Positions 11,643 through 23,276 of a stretch of 64,000 nt of DNA are shown in pieces. Numbering within the stretch: the first letter of the stretch is position 1; every line of letters begins with the position of its first letter. The position numbers and the translations under genes were made by a program. The notes beneath the pieces were generated by a model, which was not told the origin of the DNA, ran no database searches, and saw nothing but the letters and a program-made list of their open reading frames with translations. The DNA is from Przewalskia tangutica. Taxonomy: Eukaryota > Streptophyta > Magnoliopsida > Solanales > Solanaceae. The stretch is from assembly GCA_029844215.1 (NCBI GenBank), contig CM056718.1, positions 165,281,396-165,345,395 on the forward strand, read 5' to 3'.

Positions 11643-12743
11643 ATGGATAATTCAGATCGGACGTTCAATAGGAATCCTGATCGTTTCGGTGTGAATAAAT
11701 TTGGGAAGAATATCAAGAAGAGTCCTATACACCAACCCAATTTCAACAATACAAATAGTGCTAGGCAACAATCTCAACCTCAGGTTTACAATATTAACAA
11801 GAATGATTTTCGAAGCATTGTTCAGCAACTGACAGGTTCACCATCTCAAGAGTCTCCACCTAGACCTCCCCAGAATCCTTCTAAACCTCCGAGTATGAGA
11901 TTACAAAAGATTCGGCCACCGCCTTTGACTCCAATAAATCGTCCCCAAATTCCAATCCACCCTCCAGCGCAGATCCCTGCCCTAGCTCGACCTGGAGGAG
12001 GCATTCCTTACCATAACAATATGGTAAGACCGCCTTCTCACTATGGTCAGCCCTCACCGCCTATGTTACCACCAACTCCTGGAGATGTTTGGACAAATAC
12101 AGCTGAGTCTCCAATTTCAGTTTATATGCGTTATCTTCAAAACTCAATAATAGATTCAGGGCCTAAACTAACACAATTTCAAGGTCCTGGTCATTTTCAA
12201 GCACATCCGGCATCATCTGGTTTACTTCCTAATCCTTCAATGCCACCTCTTCCATATCCTAGAATGAATGGCCCACCTCCTCACCCATCCGCGTGGATGA
12301 ATGGTCTCCCATCTCCTAGGATGAATGGTCGTCCCCCACCTCTTCCATCTCCTAGGATGAATGGTCCTCCCCCACCTCTTCCATCTCCTAGGATGAATGG
12401 TCCTCCTCCACCTCTTCGATCTCCTAGAATGAATGGCCCACCTCCTCTCCAATCTCCTACGATGAATGGTCCTCCTTTGCCTTCACCTACTTCTGAGTAT
12501 CTTTTGCCGTCACCCACTGGATTCTTGAACTTGTTATCTCCCCGATCCCCTTATCCATGGCTTTCTCCGGGTATGCAACATCCTCCAGGACCTCCACCAC
12601 TGTCACCAAATTTCTTCTTCTCTCCCATGGCTCAGCCTGGGTGTTTAGGCCCGGGACCACAATTTCCTCCTCCTGGTTATGGATTTCCGTTGTCACCTTC
12701 TGGGTTCTTCCCCATTTCAAGTCCAAGATGGAGGGATCAATAG
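11643..12743 (+). CDS. IKU1: VQ-motif protein of the HAIKU1 (IKU1/VQ14) type
   Basis: Intronless, 366 aa from the ATG at 11643. An in-frame ATG at 11610 would add 11 residues, but family members start near the MDNS segment. The N-terminal part contains the block RFGVNKFGKNIKKSP and then the VQ core FRSIVQQLTG at residues 56-65, the signature by which VQ proteins bind WRKY transcription factors. The rest is strongly proline/serine-rich. Residues about 205-275 hold five or six tandem copies of a unit close to MNGPPPPLPSPR, and the protein ends in a Pro/Gly/Phe-rich tail. In Arabidopsis HAIKU1 acts in the nucleus in endosperm growth and seed size control, in a pathway with MINI3 and IKU2. The same seed role here is inferred from similarity. 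Family length and architecture match and no break is seen. Recognition is from memory of the family, not a search. Confidence 0.92.
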   Translation: MDNSDRTFNRNPDRFGVNKFGKNIKKSPIHQPNFNNTNSARQQSQPQVYNINKNDFRSIVQQLTGSPSQESPPRPPQNPSKPPSMRLQKIRPPPLTPINRPQIPIHPPAQIPALARPGGGIPYHNNMVRPPSHYGQPSPPMLPPTPGDVWTNTAESPISVYMRYLQNSIIDSGPKLTQFQGPGHFQAHPASSGLLPNPSMPPLPYPRMNGPPPHPSAWMNGLPSPRMNGRPPPLPSPRMNGPPPPLPSPRMNGPPPPLRSPRMNGPPPLQSPTMNGPPLPSPTSEYLLPSPTGFLNLLSPRSPYPWLSPGMQHPPGPPPLSPNFFFSPMAQPGCLGPGPQFPPPGYGFPLSPSGFFPISSPRWRDQ

Positions 12744-13126
12744 CAGCACGAAGAGAGCTGCTGACTTTGGATGGCTCCTTTGATCTGATTCTTTGCTTCG
12801 AGTTTTGTTGAGGTGGTAGATCTCCTCCAAATTGAAGCTTTTTCCCTGTGGATATGCAGTGTGTAAGAAGATCCTTTCTGGACGTGTTTATACTTTTTTT
12901 TCTTTGTTCTTCTTAACATACATTTCAATCTTGACTCTTTGAGTGTAGAGTTTGTAGCAGATGTATCTCTTTATTTGCATAGCACTTATTTAGTCCATTT
13001 AGTAACTCTCAACTGGACAGTTGAAAAGGTCGGGCTTGTTAGATGATGGTTAATTGAATTTATTATGTAGCTGGAAAGGTTCTTGTATTCTTTGTAATGG
13101 TCACTTTTGGGATCAAATAGTTTGGT
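12744..13126 (+). other. 3' flank / probable 3'-UTR of the VQ gene
   Basis: T-rich sequence directly after the stop codon with no further reading frame of interest. It probably contains the polyadenylation region, but no single signal can be assigned. Confidence 0.5.
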
Positions 13127-13143
13127 GGTTCTTCTTCCTATCA

Positions 13144-13289
13144 ACAACAACAACATACCCAGTAAAATCTCACAACATGGGGTCTGGGGAGGATAGAGTG
13201 TACACAGACCTTAACTCTACCTTGGTAGGTAGAGCGGCTGTTTCCGTGAGACCCTCGGCTCAGGGTAGAGTGTACATAGACCCTCGGCT
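13144..13289 (-). mobile_element. Solanaceae-type SINE with perfect 17-bp target duplication
   Basis: The plus strand starts (ACA)n, the complement of a (TTG)n tail. It then carries GGGGTCTGGGGAGGATAGAG and GGCTGTTTCCGTGAGACCCT, a body I recognise from Solanaceae SINEs (TS/SolS group). The SINE therefore lies on the minus strand. Perfect 17-bp direct repeats GGTTCTTCTTCCTATCA at 13127-13143 and 13290-13306 define the insertion. A short internal repeat at the 5' end (GGGTAGAGTGTACATAGACC) repeats part of the body, so the head is partly duplicated. The perfect duplication suggests a young insertion, about 400 bp past the VQ gene stop. Confidence 0.88.
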
Positions 13290-13306
13290 GGTTCTTCTTC
13301 CTATCA

Positions 13307-15491
13307 TAAGATTAATTTTCAGCTTGTTGCTTCTGGAATCAAGTATATCTGTTTTTGTTAATATTCTTCCTCTCATGTAGATTAGTTATCTGCTTTTGTG
13401 CATGATATTCTTATCCTTTCTACCCTACATGACTATGTTTTATATCCCTCTTCCAGATATTTGCTTTTCACATGGTCTTCTCCAAAAAAGTCCGAGGGGT
13501 TCGTTTGGTTGGCTGTTTTAGTTGAAATAATATCTATGTTGAACTCCATATGAAAATACAATATCTGGTTTATATTTTATAGTCCCTATCCCTGCGTTAA
13601 ATATGTTGCTTTTTATTCCCAATGTGATATGGAGTAGTAACACACTTATTAGCAATACACATGTAAGAGCATGCAAGTGACAACAATGTTATTTATTTAT
13701 TTAACTAATGATAGTAACAATCTCTTACTCATTATCTCTCAATTGTTCCCAATAGTGTTTGTAGCATTAAGTTTGAAGTTATAATGATTAATTAATTAAT
13801 TAATTAATTATAGTTAAACATCTCTTACCAGGATTGACATAATAATTGGGAAAAAGAGTTTGAAATAGAAGCATGCATTATTTTTTATTTTTTCTCTTTA
13901 TAATGTTTAACCATCAATTCCCAGTGGCAGAGAAAATGTGGGATTGTGCTAGTGAATCTGGAGTTTTTTTTTTCCTGGTGCATTATTCACTCAAGAATGT
14001 TAATTCTTGATTTTCTGATTGGTTGAGTTGCACTGTTTCTGGAGGAATGCATTCTCATTTAGTTAATTGACAGGTGAAACAGGTAGAACTATTAAGTTTA
14101 TAATATTAGAAGAATTATGAGAAGGAGGTTTTGGAGGCGGAAAGGGTCAACAGATCTGAGTAATTGTAAATGCAGTTTCCAATTCCATAGAGTATATAAC
14201 AATCTATGTAGTCAAATAAACTAAACCTCTTTGGTTGTAGCAGAACACTGGATATTCTTGTCCCGAGTCACTGGCGATAAAATGAAGCTTTTACATGTGT
14301 CTATCTTGTAAAACGGAACAATATCCCCTTGCACACTATGTGTGTGTGTATGTCAAATGTAGGTGCCACATGTATATGTTGGTGGGGTATTCTATCACCA
14401 TTTTAGACCAGCTGAAGAACAAAAATTAGGAAGCTCAGTTAGAATGCAGATTGTTGATGTTTATACCCACCATTTTTTTGGAAAAGTGAAAACATCATAA
14501 AGCTGTGAATCTGTTTATAGCTACGGGAAGCTATTCTGAGAGTGCTATAGATTCATTCCTAAAGGGTGTGAGAATTCTCAAAATGTAAGTCCGCATCTGC
14601 TCATATTGTTGTGATCTCTTGGATATTATCTTTATCACTGCAATAGGCTCTTTTACTACCTTCTATCTTATACATTCATTTTGTTTTCATATAGACCGCA
14701 CAGATACATGTATTATCATATGCCCACAGTAGTTTCCGAGTTTTTCTTTCATCTCTTCTGCATGCTTAGGATACTAATGCAGTAATTTGCTCATGAGATT
14801 TGATACTTTACTAGCTGGTGTTACAATGTCTGCCCGTACTTAGCCACTTGAACTCGTTGCTGCCTCGTATCTGTGGATGATTTTCTCGTCTATGGATGTT
14901 CTCATCTTTCAGTTTAATATTAATATCGTGTTTAGTGGCTGCTACCTTGTACAATCTGGCTGCTTCATCCAGTTGAGATAGCCTTTCGGAGGAAAAATCC
15001 CAGGTTCAGAGCATTGAATGAGCTTTAGGCTTTATGTTGGGGAATTTACTATACCATCTAGCCCATAGAATGTGTTCCCATTGCAGATAAAGACAGGAAC
15101 TGATTTTGTTTACTCCCACTTGCCTTAAATTAAAAGGTTTTTTGGTCTGTTGCTTCTAGATTCACGCATCACAGTTAAAAAGGCAAATGCAGTGTGATGA
15201 CTTATTCATCAACTTGGTGCTATCTGACAAACTCGTTTGCTAAGTGCTTTCCTCATTGCAAATATATGATTGTGTCTGCATACGGAAAAATGAGCTTAAG
15301 ATATTTGTCCGTGTCTGCTGGAAGTAGACGGGTGGTCTGTTGCAACATTGGTCAATGACAAGATGCACATCTAAAAACTTATTAGTTACAACAGTTAAGG
15401 ACGAAAAAACAAATTAAGAATTTAAGATTTGCAATATCAGTGTGATATCACGATTCCAAATTCAGAAATCTCTTGTTAAAAGAACTAAACT
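13307..15491. other. Intergenic sequence
   Basis: AT-rich sequence with an (ATTA)n tract around 13786-13810 and a short GT tract near 14340. No gene, RNA or clear transposon terminus was recognised. Confidence 0.55.
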
Positions 15492-15506
15492 AAAACCCTA
15501 TGAAAA

Positions 15507-15687
15507 AAAGGTTGTCCAGTGCTCTAAGCTCCTGCTATGCGCGGGGTCCGGAAAAGGGTCGGACCACAGAGATCTATTGTGTGCAATTTTACTTTACATT
15601 TCTACAAGAGATTGTTTTCACGGCTTGAACACATGACCCCCTGATTACATGACATCAACTTTATAGTTACTTCAAAGTTTCCTTCAT
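15507..15687 (-). mobile_element. tRNA-derived SINE with 15-bp target duplication
   Basis: The plus-strand segments GCTATGCGCGGGGTCCGG and CACGGCTTGAACACATGACC belong to a common plant SINE. On the minus strand the second reads as a slightly decayed box B (GTTCAAGCC). Direct repeats AAAACCCTATGAAAA (15492-15506) and AAAATCCTATGAAAA (15688-15702) differ at one base and bracket the element. The A-rich 3' tail is on the left side in plus-strand coordinates. Confidence 0.8.
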
Positions 15688-15746
15688 AAAATCCTATGAA
15701 AAGAGGCCTACAAGTCCAGCACGTATTTTCACAGGATAGCTTCTTC

Positions 15747-17790
15747 TTTTTTATGGAAAGGTAAATGTGTATTAATAATCATACATGTTTTGCGGGTGTG
15801 CCCACGGCGTACAGACGATGTAAATCTAGTGTGTCTCTGTTAGGCACGTCAGCACAAGATTTAGGCTCGTCAGTAATAAAAGCTCAAGCTAACCCACAAG
15901 TTGGGTAGTCATGAGTGCCCAAGCTAAGCATAAGAGAGATGCATCCTACAAAAGTCTTAATCTATGGCAATTCCCTTATGTAGAGCATAAGGTTGCAGTC
16001 GTGGGCCTCCTTAAACCCTTGCCATGGTAAACCTAAATGGGACAAGCCCACGATCAAGGGAAGAGTACCTATTCGGACATGGGTAAAGACCCGCCCTCGT
16101 CACGTTATACTGCTGGGAGTAATCGTCATAGTACCTACTATCCAGACCACGTACTATTTCATGCTTGTCCACAGGTCGGAAAGTCATTAGGTACAATGCA
16201 TAAAGGACTCCCGCCAATCTCACATTCCGGGTGGTCGGGAGACTACAGTTGATCCCACAGGTTGGGCATTCTGGAGATTTGCAAAAGGCGCATCGACGAT
16301 GCAACGAGTCGGCCGACACCATCCATATCTGGTTGTGGCTGGGAAATAAATCTATCCAGAAAAGGGTATAATGTGAACAAAATTTTGTAGGCGGTGGTCT
16401 TGATCCTAAAGAGAATAGCTTTATCAAGTCTCGACGTCAAAATAATCTTGTTCCTCTCGGTCAAATGTGGTAGATGGTGGTGGCGACGGCCGCTTAGCTT
16501 TAGCTTGCCAACCATGTCACGCCTCTTCTTGATATATTTCAAAGCGTATCGATTGTGGTCATAGCCTCACGATGCCGAGCCATGTCTTGACCGTGACGGA
16601 GATAACTACCGATCGTGCGGTGAAGAATAGGTGAGCTATAGACTCGTCGAATAACCACAAAGGAGCACCTTCTATCGATGTCCATATAAGTGATTCTATC
16701 CTTCGTCCGTAATCTTTTCCTCGCGAAACCAAAGAATGAAAGGCTTTGGGTGATACAAGAACTCCAAACATCCTTCGCCCAATCATCCGCTACCCGTGTG
16801 TCTGAAATAGTCATAGCTTTGTGATTACTATTATACCACGCGCCCGTGTTAATAGTCGTTTGATCGTGAGAACCGCCGCGTTCGAGGACGGTCACGGATA
16901 AGCGAAGCGCTTGATCAAAGGTGAGTCGCCGTTCGTAGCAACCAGTCGAATGATGTTGTTGTTGTTCTTTGAGATACTTGTTATTGATCCATTTAATTCA
17001 AAGTGTGTCCTTAACGATGGATATTCCAAAGACACTTGGCGAGCAAAGCAAGTTCCAGCCTTGAGATCCTCGATTAGAGGCCACCTCGTATTTTGGCACG
17101 TACACTTCTTCCATGCTCTGAGAGGTGGCTAGAAACGCCACAGGTCTACATAATCAGTAAACTTTCTTACAGCACGCAAGCGAGCGTGATATTGATAACG
17201 AAACATTCCACGCGGAGGGCAGACTTGATGAGTTCGTACTGCGCGTATGATAAAGTAGCGCTCATCCATGAGTCAGTGTACCCTGCAATTTTATTCACAA
17301 AAGGGTCATAGTGAATCAGTCTCATCCTCTCCGCGGCAAGGGGAATGTCGAGATAGCGGAAAGGTATAGCACCAGTGTCGAAGCTAGTAATCTGCTTAAT
17401 ATCAGCAAGGTCGTGGTCCGTGATACCAGCCGTGTATTAGCTGAACTTGAGTGCATTGGGCCGAGCCACGAGCAGTGCGGAAAGCACGAAGGCAATCCAT
17501 GAGGATCCAGACGGAAGTAGTGTCCCCTTTCGACATAAGTAGTAAGTCATCGGCGAAAGCAAGGTGTGTGATCTTTAAGCTTTTGCACTTGGGGTGGTAG
17601 TGGAAAACCGGAGTCTGAGTGTTCTTGTTGATCATCCTCGAGAGATATTCTAAGCAAATAACAAATAAGCTAGGGGAGAGGGGGTCCCCATGTATGAGTC
17701 CCTTTCGGCCCTTAAAATGGTTGTGTAAGCTCCCATTGATAGAAATCGAATAAGAGGTCGTGGAGACGCATTCCATAATTAAGGAGCTTA
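15747..17790 (-). mobile_element. 5'-truncated LINE (L1 type) fragment
   Basis: The minus strand carries the C-terminal half of a LINE ORF2: reverse transcriptase at 17402-17776, then a degenerate stretch. A zinc-knuckle RT-tail region follows around 16559-16895, with residues like ESIAHLFF in one frame and KDRITYMDI in another. The ORF2 tail is at 16243-16542, for example RTKIRFLIAK-like basic stretches ending TAYKILFTLYPF. Frame changes every few hundred bases show it is dead. A run of T at 15747-15752 followed by TGGAAAGG looks like the complement of a LINE 3' end with its poly-A. No target duplication was found. Confidence 0.7.
17402..17776 (-). pseudogene. LINE reverse transcriptase fragment
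   Basis: This open stretch of 124 residues contains the RT motifs GLIHGDPLSPSLFVICLEYL (normally GLRQGDPLSP) and, about 40 residues later, ITHLAFADDLLLM. The two aspartates of FADD are the catalytic pair of LINE reverse transcriptases. The fragment lacks the endonuclease and N-terminal RT regions and runs out of frame downstream, so it cannot make an active enzyme. Confidence 0.85.
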
Positions 17791-20189
17791 ATTTTTGCCT
17801 GTCAAGAAAATTTGTGCAAAAATAGCATTCGGCAAAAAAATTGTTTTATTCTTCTCGCCCTTCATCCTTCTCCATCTTCTTCTCCTTAAATGTTCATAAA
17901 GAAATGGACCTTGAGCCTAATTCAATCTCCAAAACTAGTTCATGAAAAGGTGGAGTAGAACATTGGTTTGAAGTTATTCCCATTAAGTTGCTTTCTCTCG
18001 CCTTGTCAATATAGCACATCTTACAGGGCGTCGGTAGCCCAAGACCATTCACTCCTAAAGCATTGATGTTTGACACAACAAATGTGTAATAGAAAACTGA
18101 AGACTTATTACTTATTTATGGTTCAAATTGAATAGGTAATGTTTCATTGAGCTTATATTATCAATCTTTAATGATTTGAATTGGTTTGGTTGGAAAATTG
18201 AAGGACGTCATTGTTGAGTTTGAAAAAGAAACATTTAACGACTCCAACCTATATATTTATCAAAAAATATAATTACACGGAGGAGGACATAAACCTTAGC
18301 CTTGATAGCATTGTGGATGTTGGTTATAACCAAGCTATTACAAATTTGTACATAAAAACTTACAAGTTGATCAAGAAGGACAGTGTTAGTCAAAGAGATT
18401 TTTGTAGCACAATGAAAAGGTGCTATGTACATAGTTGTGACTAGCAGCAAAATATTGTATATCTCAGATGTCATTGATAACAAACTTGTTCCTGATCCTC
18501 TGAAGTTGTGGGGATTCCATTTGAGTTCTAACTTCACTGAAGCTCTAGCCTTAGTAGGAAGAGAGACAACTTCATTAAAGGTTTAGGTTACCATTGAAAA
18601 TTATTGTGATTGAATCAATCATATTGATATTAGAAGATTGTTGATTTCCCCAACTACAGCTCTATCCAAGCCCAAAATCTGACGTCTGGTCCATTCGTGA
18701 TATGTTGTGAAATACTTATGGACAGGGTGGTCTCAAATATTTTGGAGCGCATTAATTCGTAAAAATGAGTCTTAGTTGAAGTAAGGCATGCGAATTATGG
18801 TCTTTCTGATGAAATTGCAGTTAATCTTCTTAATAAAAAATGAAAAAATGAACAAAAATTTTCGCATGCAGAAGACATACATGGATCAAAAAACGGCCCT
18901 GCTTGTGGAAAGAGAAGTCTTTGACCAGCCAACTTTTTCTTGCAGTTTTATTTTTGAGATACTAACTTAAATAATCGTCCGTTGAAAAAAATAATATATT
19001 AATTTATTATCTATGATCGTAAATGTTAGAGTAATATTCTAGAATTTATTTATGAATTAAATGGTAATTAGTGTTAAGAATATTCTGGAGAATTATTGTA
19101 ATTAAAAGACAATTAGTATAGGATGTTCCTCGTAAGGTAAGTAGTGTATTTTAGGATAGAATTGAGAAGATGAAGGGTAACAATCTTCTCCCTCTTACTT
19201 GTATATATTGAGATCCTTTCCAACAGTAAATATTTTTGACCCAGCAGCAAATGTAACTTCTCTTATTTTTCCATTTTTAAAAGTTATCATAATGCCTAAT
19301 AATTATGATATACTAACATTTTACAACTTTTGGGTCTGCAGTAGAAGGATTTGATTTTTCAGATAAGAAATAGCACATAATTTAAACTTTTACCTTTATT
19401 TCGTGACTGAGAATAGGATTTGCCAGTCAGTCATCAGCGTTGGCTTTTATAATTCCACCACCTAATAATGTGGGAATTGTTTGATGTATTTATGGTATAA
19501 TCTCAAGTATCTTTTAGGACAAATGAAAGTCGTGGAAAATATTTTATTTTGAAAAATGATTTTTTCAGATATGAATAATTTTAGAGACCTTCCTCTAAGT
19601 TGCACAGTAACATTAACTTTCCTTGTAGTTTACGATATTAGAATTAATCTTTCTTATGTTTTTCTTTTGTAACAATCTTGTGGTCATTTATCATTAATGT
19701 AAAAGAACTACAAATTGACCAATTTACCCTTTTTAAATTTTAAATTATTAATTTTTAGGTCGCGAGTTAGATTCTCCGCGCTGATAATTTCAGCCTCTTA
19801 CAAAAATACAAGATATGATTGCACACAATATATACTTATGGTCCTACAAAAATACATTGCACACAATAGATACTTATGGTCAGGCTCTTCCCCGAACTCC
19901 GCTTAGTGCATCGAACTGTCCTTTTTTTAAAATTAATTTTACCAAAATTATCTTATCATTAGTAAGTTTTTCGAAGATTAAAACATGAGATATCACAGTA
20001 TCAACATTTATTCACATGACTTGTATATGAAATTGGTAAGTTTTATTTTGTAAATTGTAATGCATAAATAAGAGACTTATAATTTTACTGAAAAGAAATA
20101 ATTAAACTAGGAATTTGGGAGAATGAGGTCACAGGACCTTCCAATTTTTTTTTGAGTGGCAGGCCTTTTTTTTGGTCCAGAAATTACTA
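17791..20189. other. Intergenic AT-rich sequence
   Basis: Open frames of 60-100 codons (18211-18444 plus, 18235-18537 minus, 18788-18970 plus) show no recognisable domain. The stretch 18180-18590 has a more gene-like composition than its surroundings and could be a decayed exon of an unknown gene, but I cannot name it. No transposon ends were found. Confidence 0.45.
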
Positions 20190-20197
20190 ATGGTAGC

Positions 20198-20681
20198 TAG
20201 GCCTGTTACCGAGCCGAACCCTATCGGACTTGGGTTCGGCTCGGGTTCGAGATTATGCAGAGCTAGGGTTCGGCTCAGCTCGATCCGGTCGAATCCGAAA
20301 AATTAAGGTTCGATTCAGGTTCGACCAGTCGAACCGAACGTTCGGCGAATATTCGGATCCGAATTTCCAAAAAAAAAATTGAGAAACAAACAATCAAAAA
20401 TGAAAAGAATGCAGCAAGAACAATTAGGGCTGTTATAATGAAACAAGCAATTTCGTAAAGTAGAGGGGCCGGGGGGTTAAGGCCTGGTTAAGGGAATGGG
20501 GTTGGGGCTCGAATCGGGCCGAATATTCGGCTCGATTTGGGCCGAATATTCGGCTCGATTTGGGCCGAATCATAAATTAATATTTGGCCCTATATTTGAT
20601 ATGTGAATCGAACTCAAATCAAGCTTTTTCAGGCCGAATTTCGCGAATTGAATCGAATAGTTTGGCTCTATTACAGCCCTA
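20198..20681. mobile_element. Non-autonomous hAT-type element
   Basis: Ends TAGGCCTGTTACCGAGCC and, inverted, TAGGGCTGTAATAGAGCC. Flanking 8-mers ATGGTAGC (20190-20197) and ATGGTGAC (20682-20689) match at 6 of 8 bases. The interior is a set of inverted and direct copies of GGTTCGGCTCG and GGGCCGAATATTCGGCTCG. There is no transposase frame. The 8-bp spacing and the TAGGG-type termini suggest hAT, as for the cleaner element at 39364-40131. Confidence 0.65.
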
Positions 20682-20984
20682 ATGGTGACAAGTACGCGGG
20701 GCCTCTTTGTATTTTTAAAAACTTCGAAATTAGATTTCTAAACTTTCAAAACTTCCCTCTTTCTTCTTCCATATTCATCATCCGCGAAAATCATTCCTTT
20801 ACCCCAAGTTCTCCCATTCCTTCAATTTATATGTGTGTAAACGTCGTTGAAAGCTAAATCTGAAGTATACATACATTTTGGTTGCTGAAAAATGTGAAGA
20901 ATATTTTGGTTGCTGAAAAACGTGAAGGAGCTTAAAGTCATTGACGTCCATTAACAAAACTTCAAAACTCTAGTTCAATACCGC

Positions 20985-21262
20985 AAACGAGTTTCATTTC
21001 AAATGGGTGATTTCTCAAAAAACGGAAACATCAAGAAGAATTTATATATGAAATTTGAAGCAATTTCATTGAGATTTCACATGGTTTTGAATCGATTTAT
21101 TGCCGCTTTCAAGGTTGAAGAATACGATTGTTTAAAGTTTGTATTACCGTAAACGAGCTTTATTTTGAGTGGGTGATATCTCAAAAGAATCGGAACGTCA
21201 ACGGGAGTTTATATATGAAATTTGAAGCGATTTAGTTAAGATTTGACATGGTTCACATCAAA
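20985..21262. repeat. Diverged tandem duplication (about 115-160 bp units)
   Basis: Segments about 20985-21104 and 21149-21262 share AAACGAG, GGGTGAT, TCTCAAAA, TTTATATATGAAATTTGAAGC and CACATGGTT in the same order. They are old direct copies with no coding content. Confidence 0.7.
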
Positions 21263-21318
21263 TTATAGCAGTTGTTCGTCCAAAAGGAAAAGACGGCACT
21301 ACCAGAAATAGTCTATTA

Positions 21319-21918
21319 TTGATAAATGGTAATAATATATCGTGATATACACTTACCTTAATTGTATAGTTAGTCTCCAAATAGAATAAGGTTTTGGGAG
21401 TAGAATAAGAATAGGATTTTTCTATTATGGAAATATGTAAAGTGTATATATTGTCTTTCAATTAATGAAAATAATCAAGAGAATATTTCTTTCATGGTAT
21501 CAGAAGTCTAGGTCAAACAACAATTTCTCTCCATAATTTTATTGATCTTCGACCACTGACAAAAAACCGAGCCTCCCTCCTCAATTTTCTACACCTGTTT
21601 CCGCTCTCAAAATTTATCTTCCAAATCCCTATCACCTATTGTTCTTTCGTTATGTCTACGTCAAAGAACACATTTCACCATGCCCTTGTGGTTTCTAACA
21701 TCAAGAATCATATCCCTCTAATTCTTGAAATAGAAAATGTCCAATACGTGGTGTGGGCCGATTTATTCAAAATTCACGCTCGCTCACATCAAGTCATCCA
21801 TCACATAATTCCCGCGGCTCCTGAGCTTACTGAGGTGCCTAAACGCGAGGATGATCCTAAGTTATGGACAACACTTGATGCCATCATATTTAGGACCTAC
21901 AATTTCCCCGTCATATGA
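21319..21918 (+). mobile_element. Ty1/copia fragment: 5' LTR plus start of gag
   Basis: The LTR end reads ATTAATGAAAATAATCAAG ... TTTCTTTCA and closes at 21494. The next bases, TGGTATCAG, are the initiator tRNA-Met primer-binding site. After a leader comes a gag start at 21652 with residues like HALVVSNIKNHIPLILEIEN, YVVWADLFKIHARSHQVI and, near the end, DDPKLWTTLDAIIF, typical of plant copia gag N-termini. Similarity stops near 21918. The LTR end resembles the LTR at 37475-37716. The left LTR boundary is approximate. Confidence 0.8.
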
Positions 21919-22030
21919 TTAATGTGATCATGTACCTGGTCCGGGACACTATGTGAACTTTGTCCCGACTCAGAGCGCATTGGCGCACCCGACTTTTTAG
22001 CCTCATATTTATCCCACCTAACTTTGTGAA

Positions 22031-22230
22031 AATTTTATACATGGCAAAGGGGAGGGATCGGGCGGGAAAGGGTAGGGATCAGGCGGGTCGGGCTTAACGG
22101 GACGGGACGGGCCCAGGTCCCGTCCCAGTTCGAGTGTCGTTACCGATATTAATTTTTTTTAAGGGGTAAGGGCGGGACCGAGATGTGGTCGGGTCGGGAC
22201 CGGGTCGACCCACCCCGTTGGCCAGCCTTA
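22031..22230. mobile_element. GGGACGGG-rich element, probably hAT-type
   Basis: The right end, read inverted, is TAAGGCTGGCCAACGGGGTG. The left side, ATGGCAAAGGGGAGGG, may be its degraded partner. The interior has GGGTCGGG and GGGACGGG runs. No convincing 8-bp duplication was found. Confidence 0.4.
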
Positions 22231-22466
22231 CTTCAAACACACGCTAAGGGAAATAATTGATGGAGATGAAAATTGAAAAATAATAATAACTGAAACATAA
22301 GTGGACAAATTTTTCCATTTATGCTAGAAGAGTAGGAATATAATTGACAATTATATTAGCTAAAGCCGTTCTTAGGCAATCAAATGTAAATAGTCCCATT
22401 TTTCATTTACTGGTAACCTAGGAATGCATTGTCCTCCGCTCTTTACTCTTTAGTCTCATTACTTTT

Positions 22467-22718
22467 TGGGGCAAAGGCGAAATTCCTCTCCCACAGGGTT
22501 CCCACCCCCGGCTCGATATAGATTGATCGAGAAGGTAAATCATGATAACTCATCGGCCCACTAGATGGGAGATACACTGTCTGATATCCACAAGGAGTCA
22601 TCCCCCATAAAGGAGGAATGAAAACTCCTACACTGCGACTGTCAGGGCTCGAACCTGTCTACTTGAGAGCAATCTATCACCCTGATCCCTGGACCTGGAA
22701 CCAACTGAGCTATGCGGA
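22467..22718 (-). mobile_element. tRNA-derived SINE with boxes A and B
   Basis: On the minus strand a polymerase III promoter is clear: box A TAGCTCAGTTGG (complement of 22701-22712) and box B GGTTCGAGCCC (complement of 22645-22655), about 45 bases apart as in tRNA genes. Flanks at 22448-22466 and 22719-22737 align over 19 bases with a few mismatches (CTTTAGTCTCATT versus CTTTAATCTCACT), consistent with an aged target duplication. The tRNA-like head is too diverged to fold into a working tRNA. Confidence 0.8.
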
Positions 22719-22854
22719 CTTTAATCTCACTATTTCTATATTGAAAAAGGTTCATGAAAGAAGAGTGAGAGAAGTCCATTTATTGAAAAAGATTTTAATT
22801 ATAGGAGTACATTAACTTACGGTATAAAGAACTTTATATTATTGATATAATTTA

Positions 22855-23276
22855 TAACCTGTTTGACCAAGCTTATTTTTTTTTTCAAAAATGTTTATTT
22901 TCCTCAAAAAATATTTATTTGAATAAATTATAGTGTTTGATCAAGCATTTTGAGAGAAAATAAGTATTTTTGGGGAATAGCAGCTAAAAAAGTAACTTTT
23001 GCCTAGCATCATTTTTGAGAAAAAATACACTTAGAATCACTTTTTAAATGCTTGAGCAAATACTAATTATTGCTCAAAAATATTTTTTAAATTAATACAC
23101 TTAGAAGCACTTTTTAAATGTTTGATCAAATAATATTTGATGCTCAAAAGTACTTTTTAAATTAATTGGTGAAACACAAGTTGCTTCTCACCAAAAGTAA
23201 TTTGTTGAAAAGCTCTTTTGAAAAAAAAAATATTTTTAAAATAAGTTGATTTTAAAAGCTTGACCAAACACGCTAT
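22855..23276. mobile_element. Foldback MITE
   Basis: The left end TGTTTGACCAAGCTT and the inverted right end TGTTTGGTCAAGCTT form terminal inverted repeats. The whole 420 bp is imperfectly palindromic, with repeated CACTTTTTAAATG and AAAATAAG motifs. It belongs to the same group as 38560-39149. Confidence 0.7.

Noticed and set aside
12237..12517. Arg/Gly-rich minus-strand frames
   Set aside because: They are the antisense of the proline repeat in the VQ gene.
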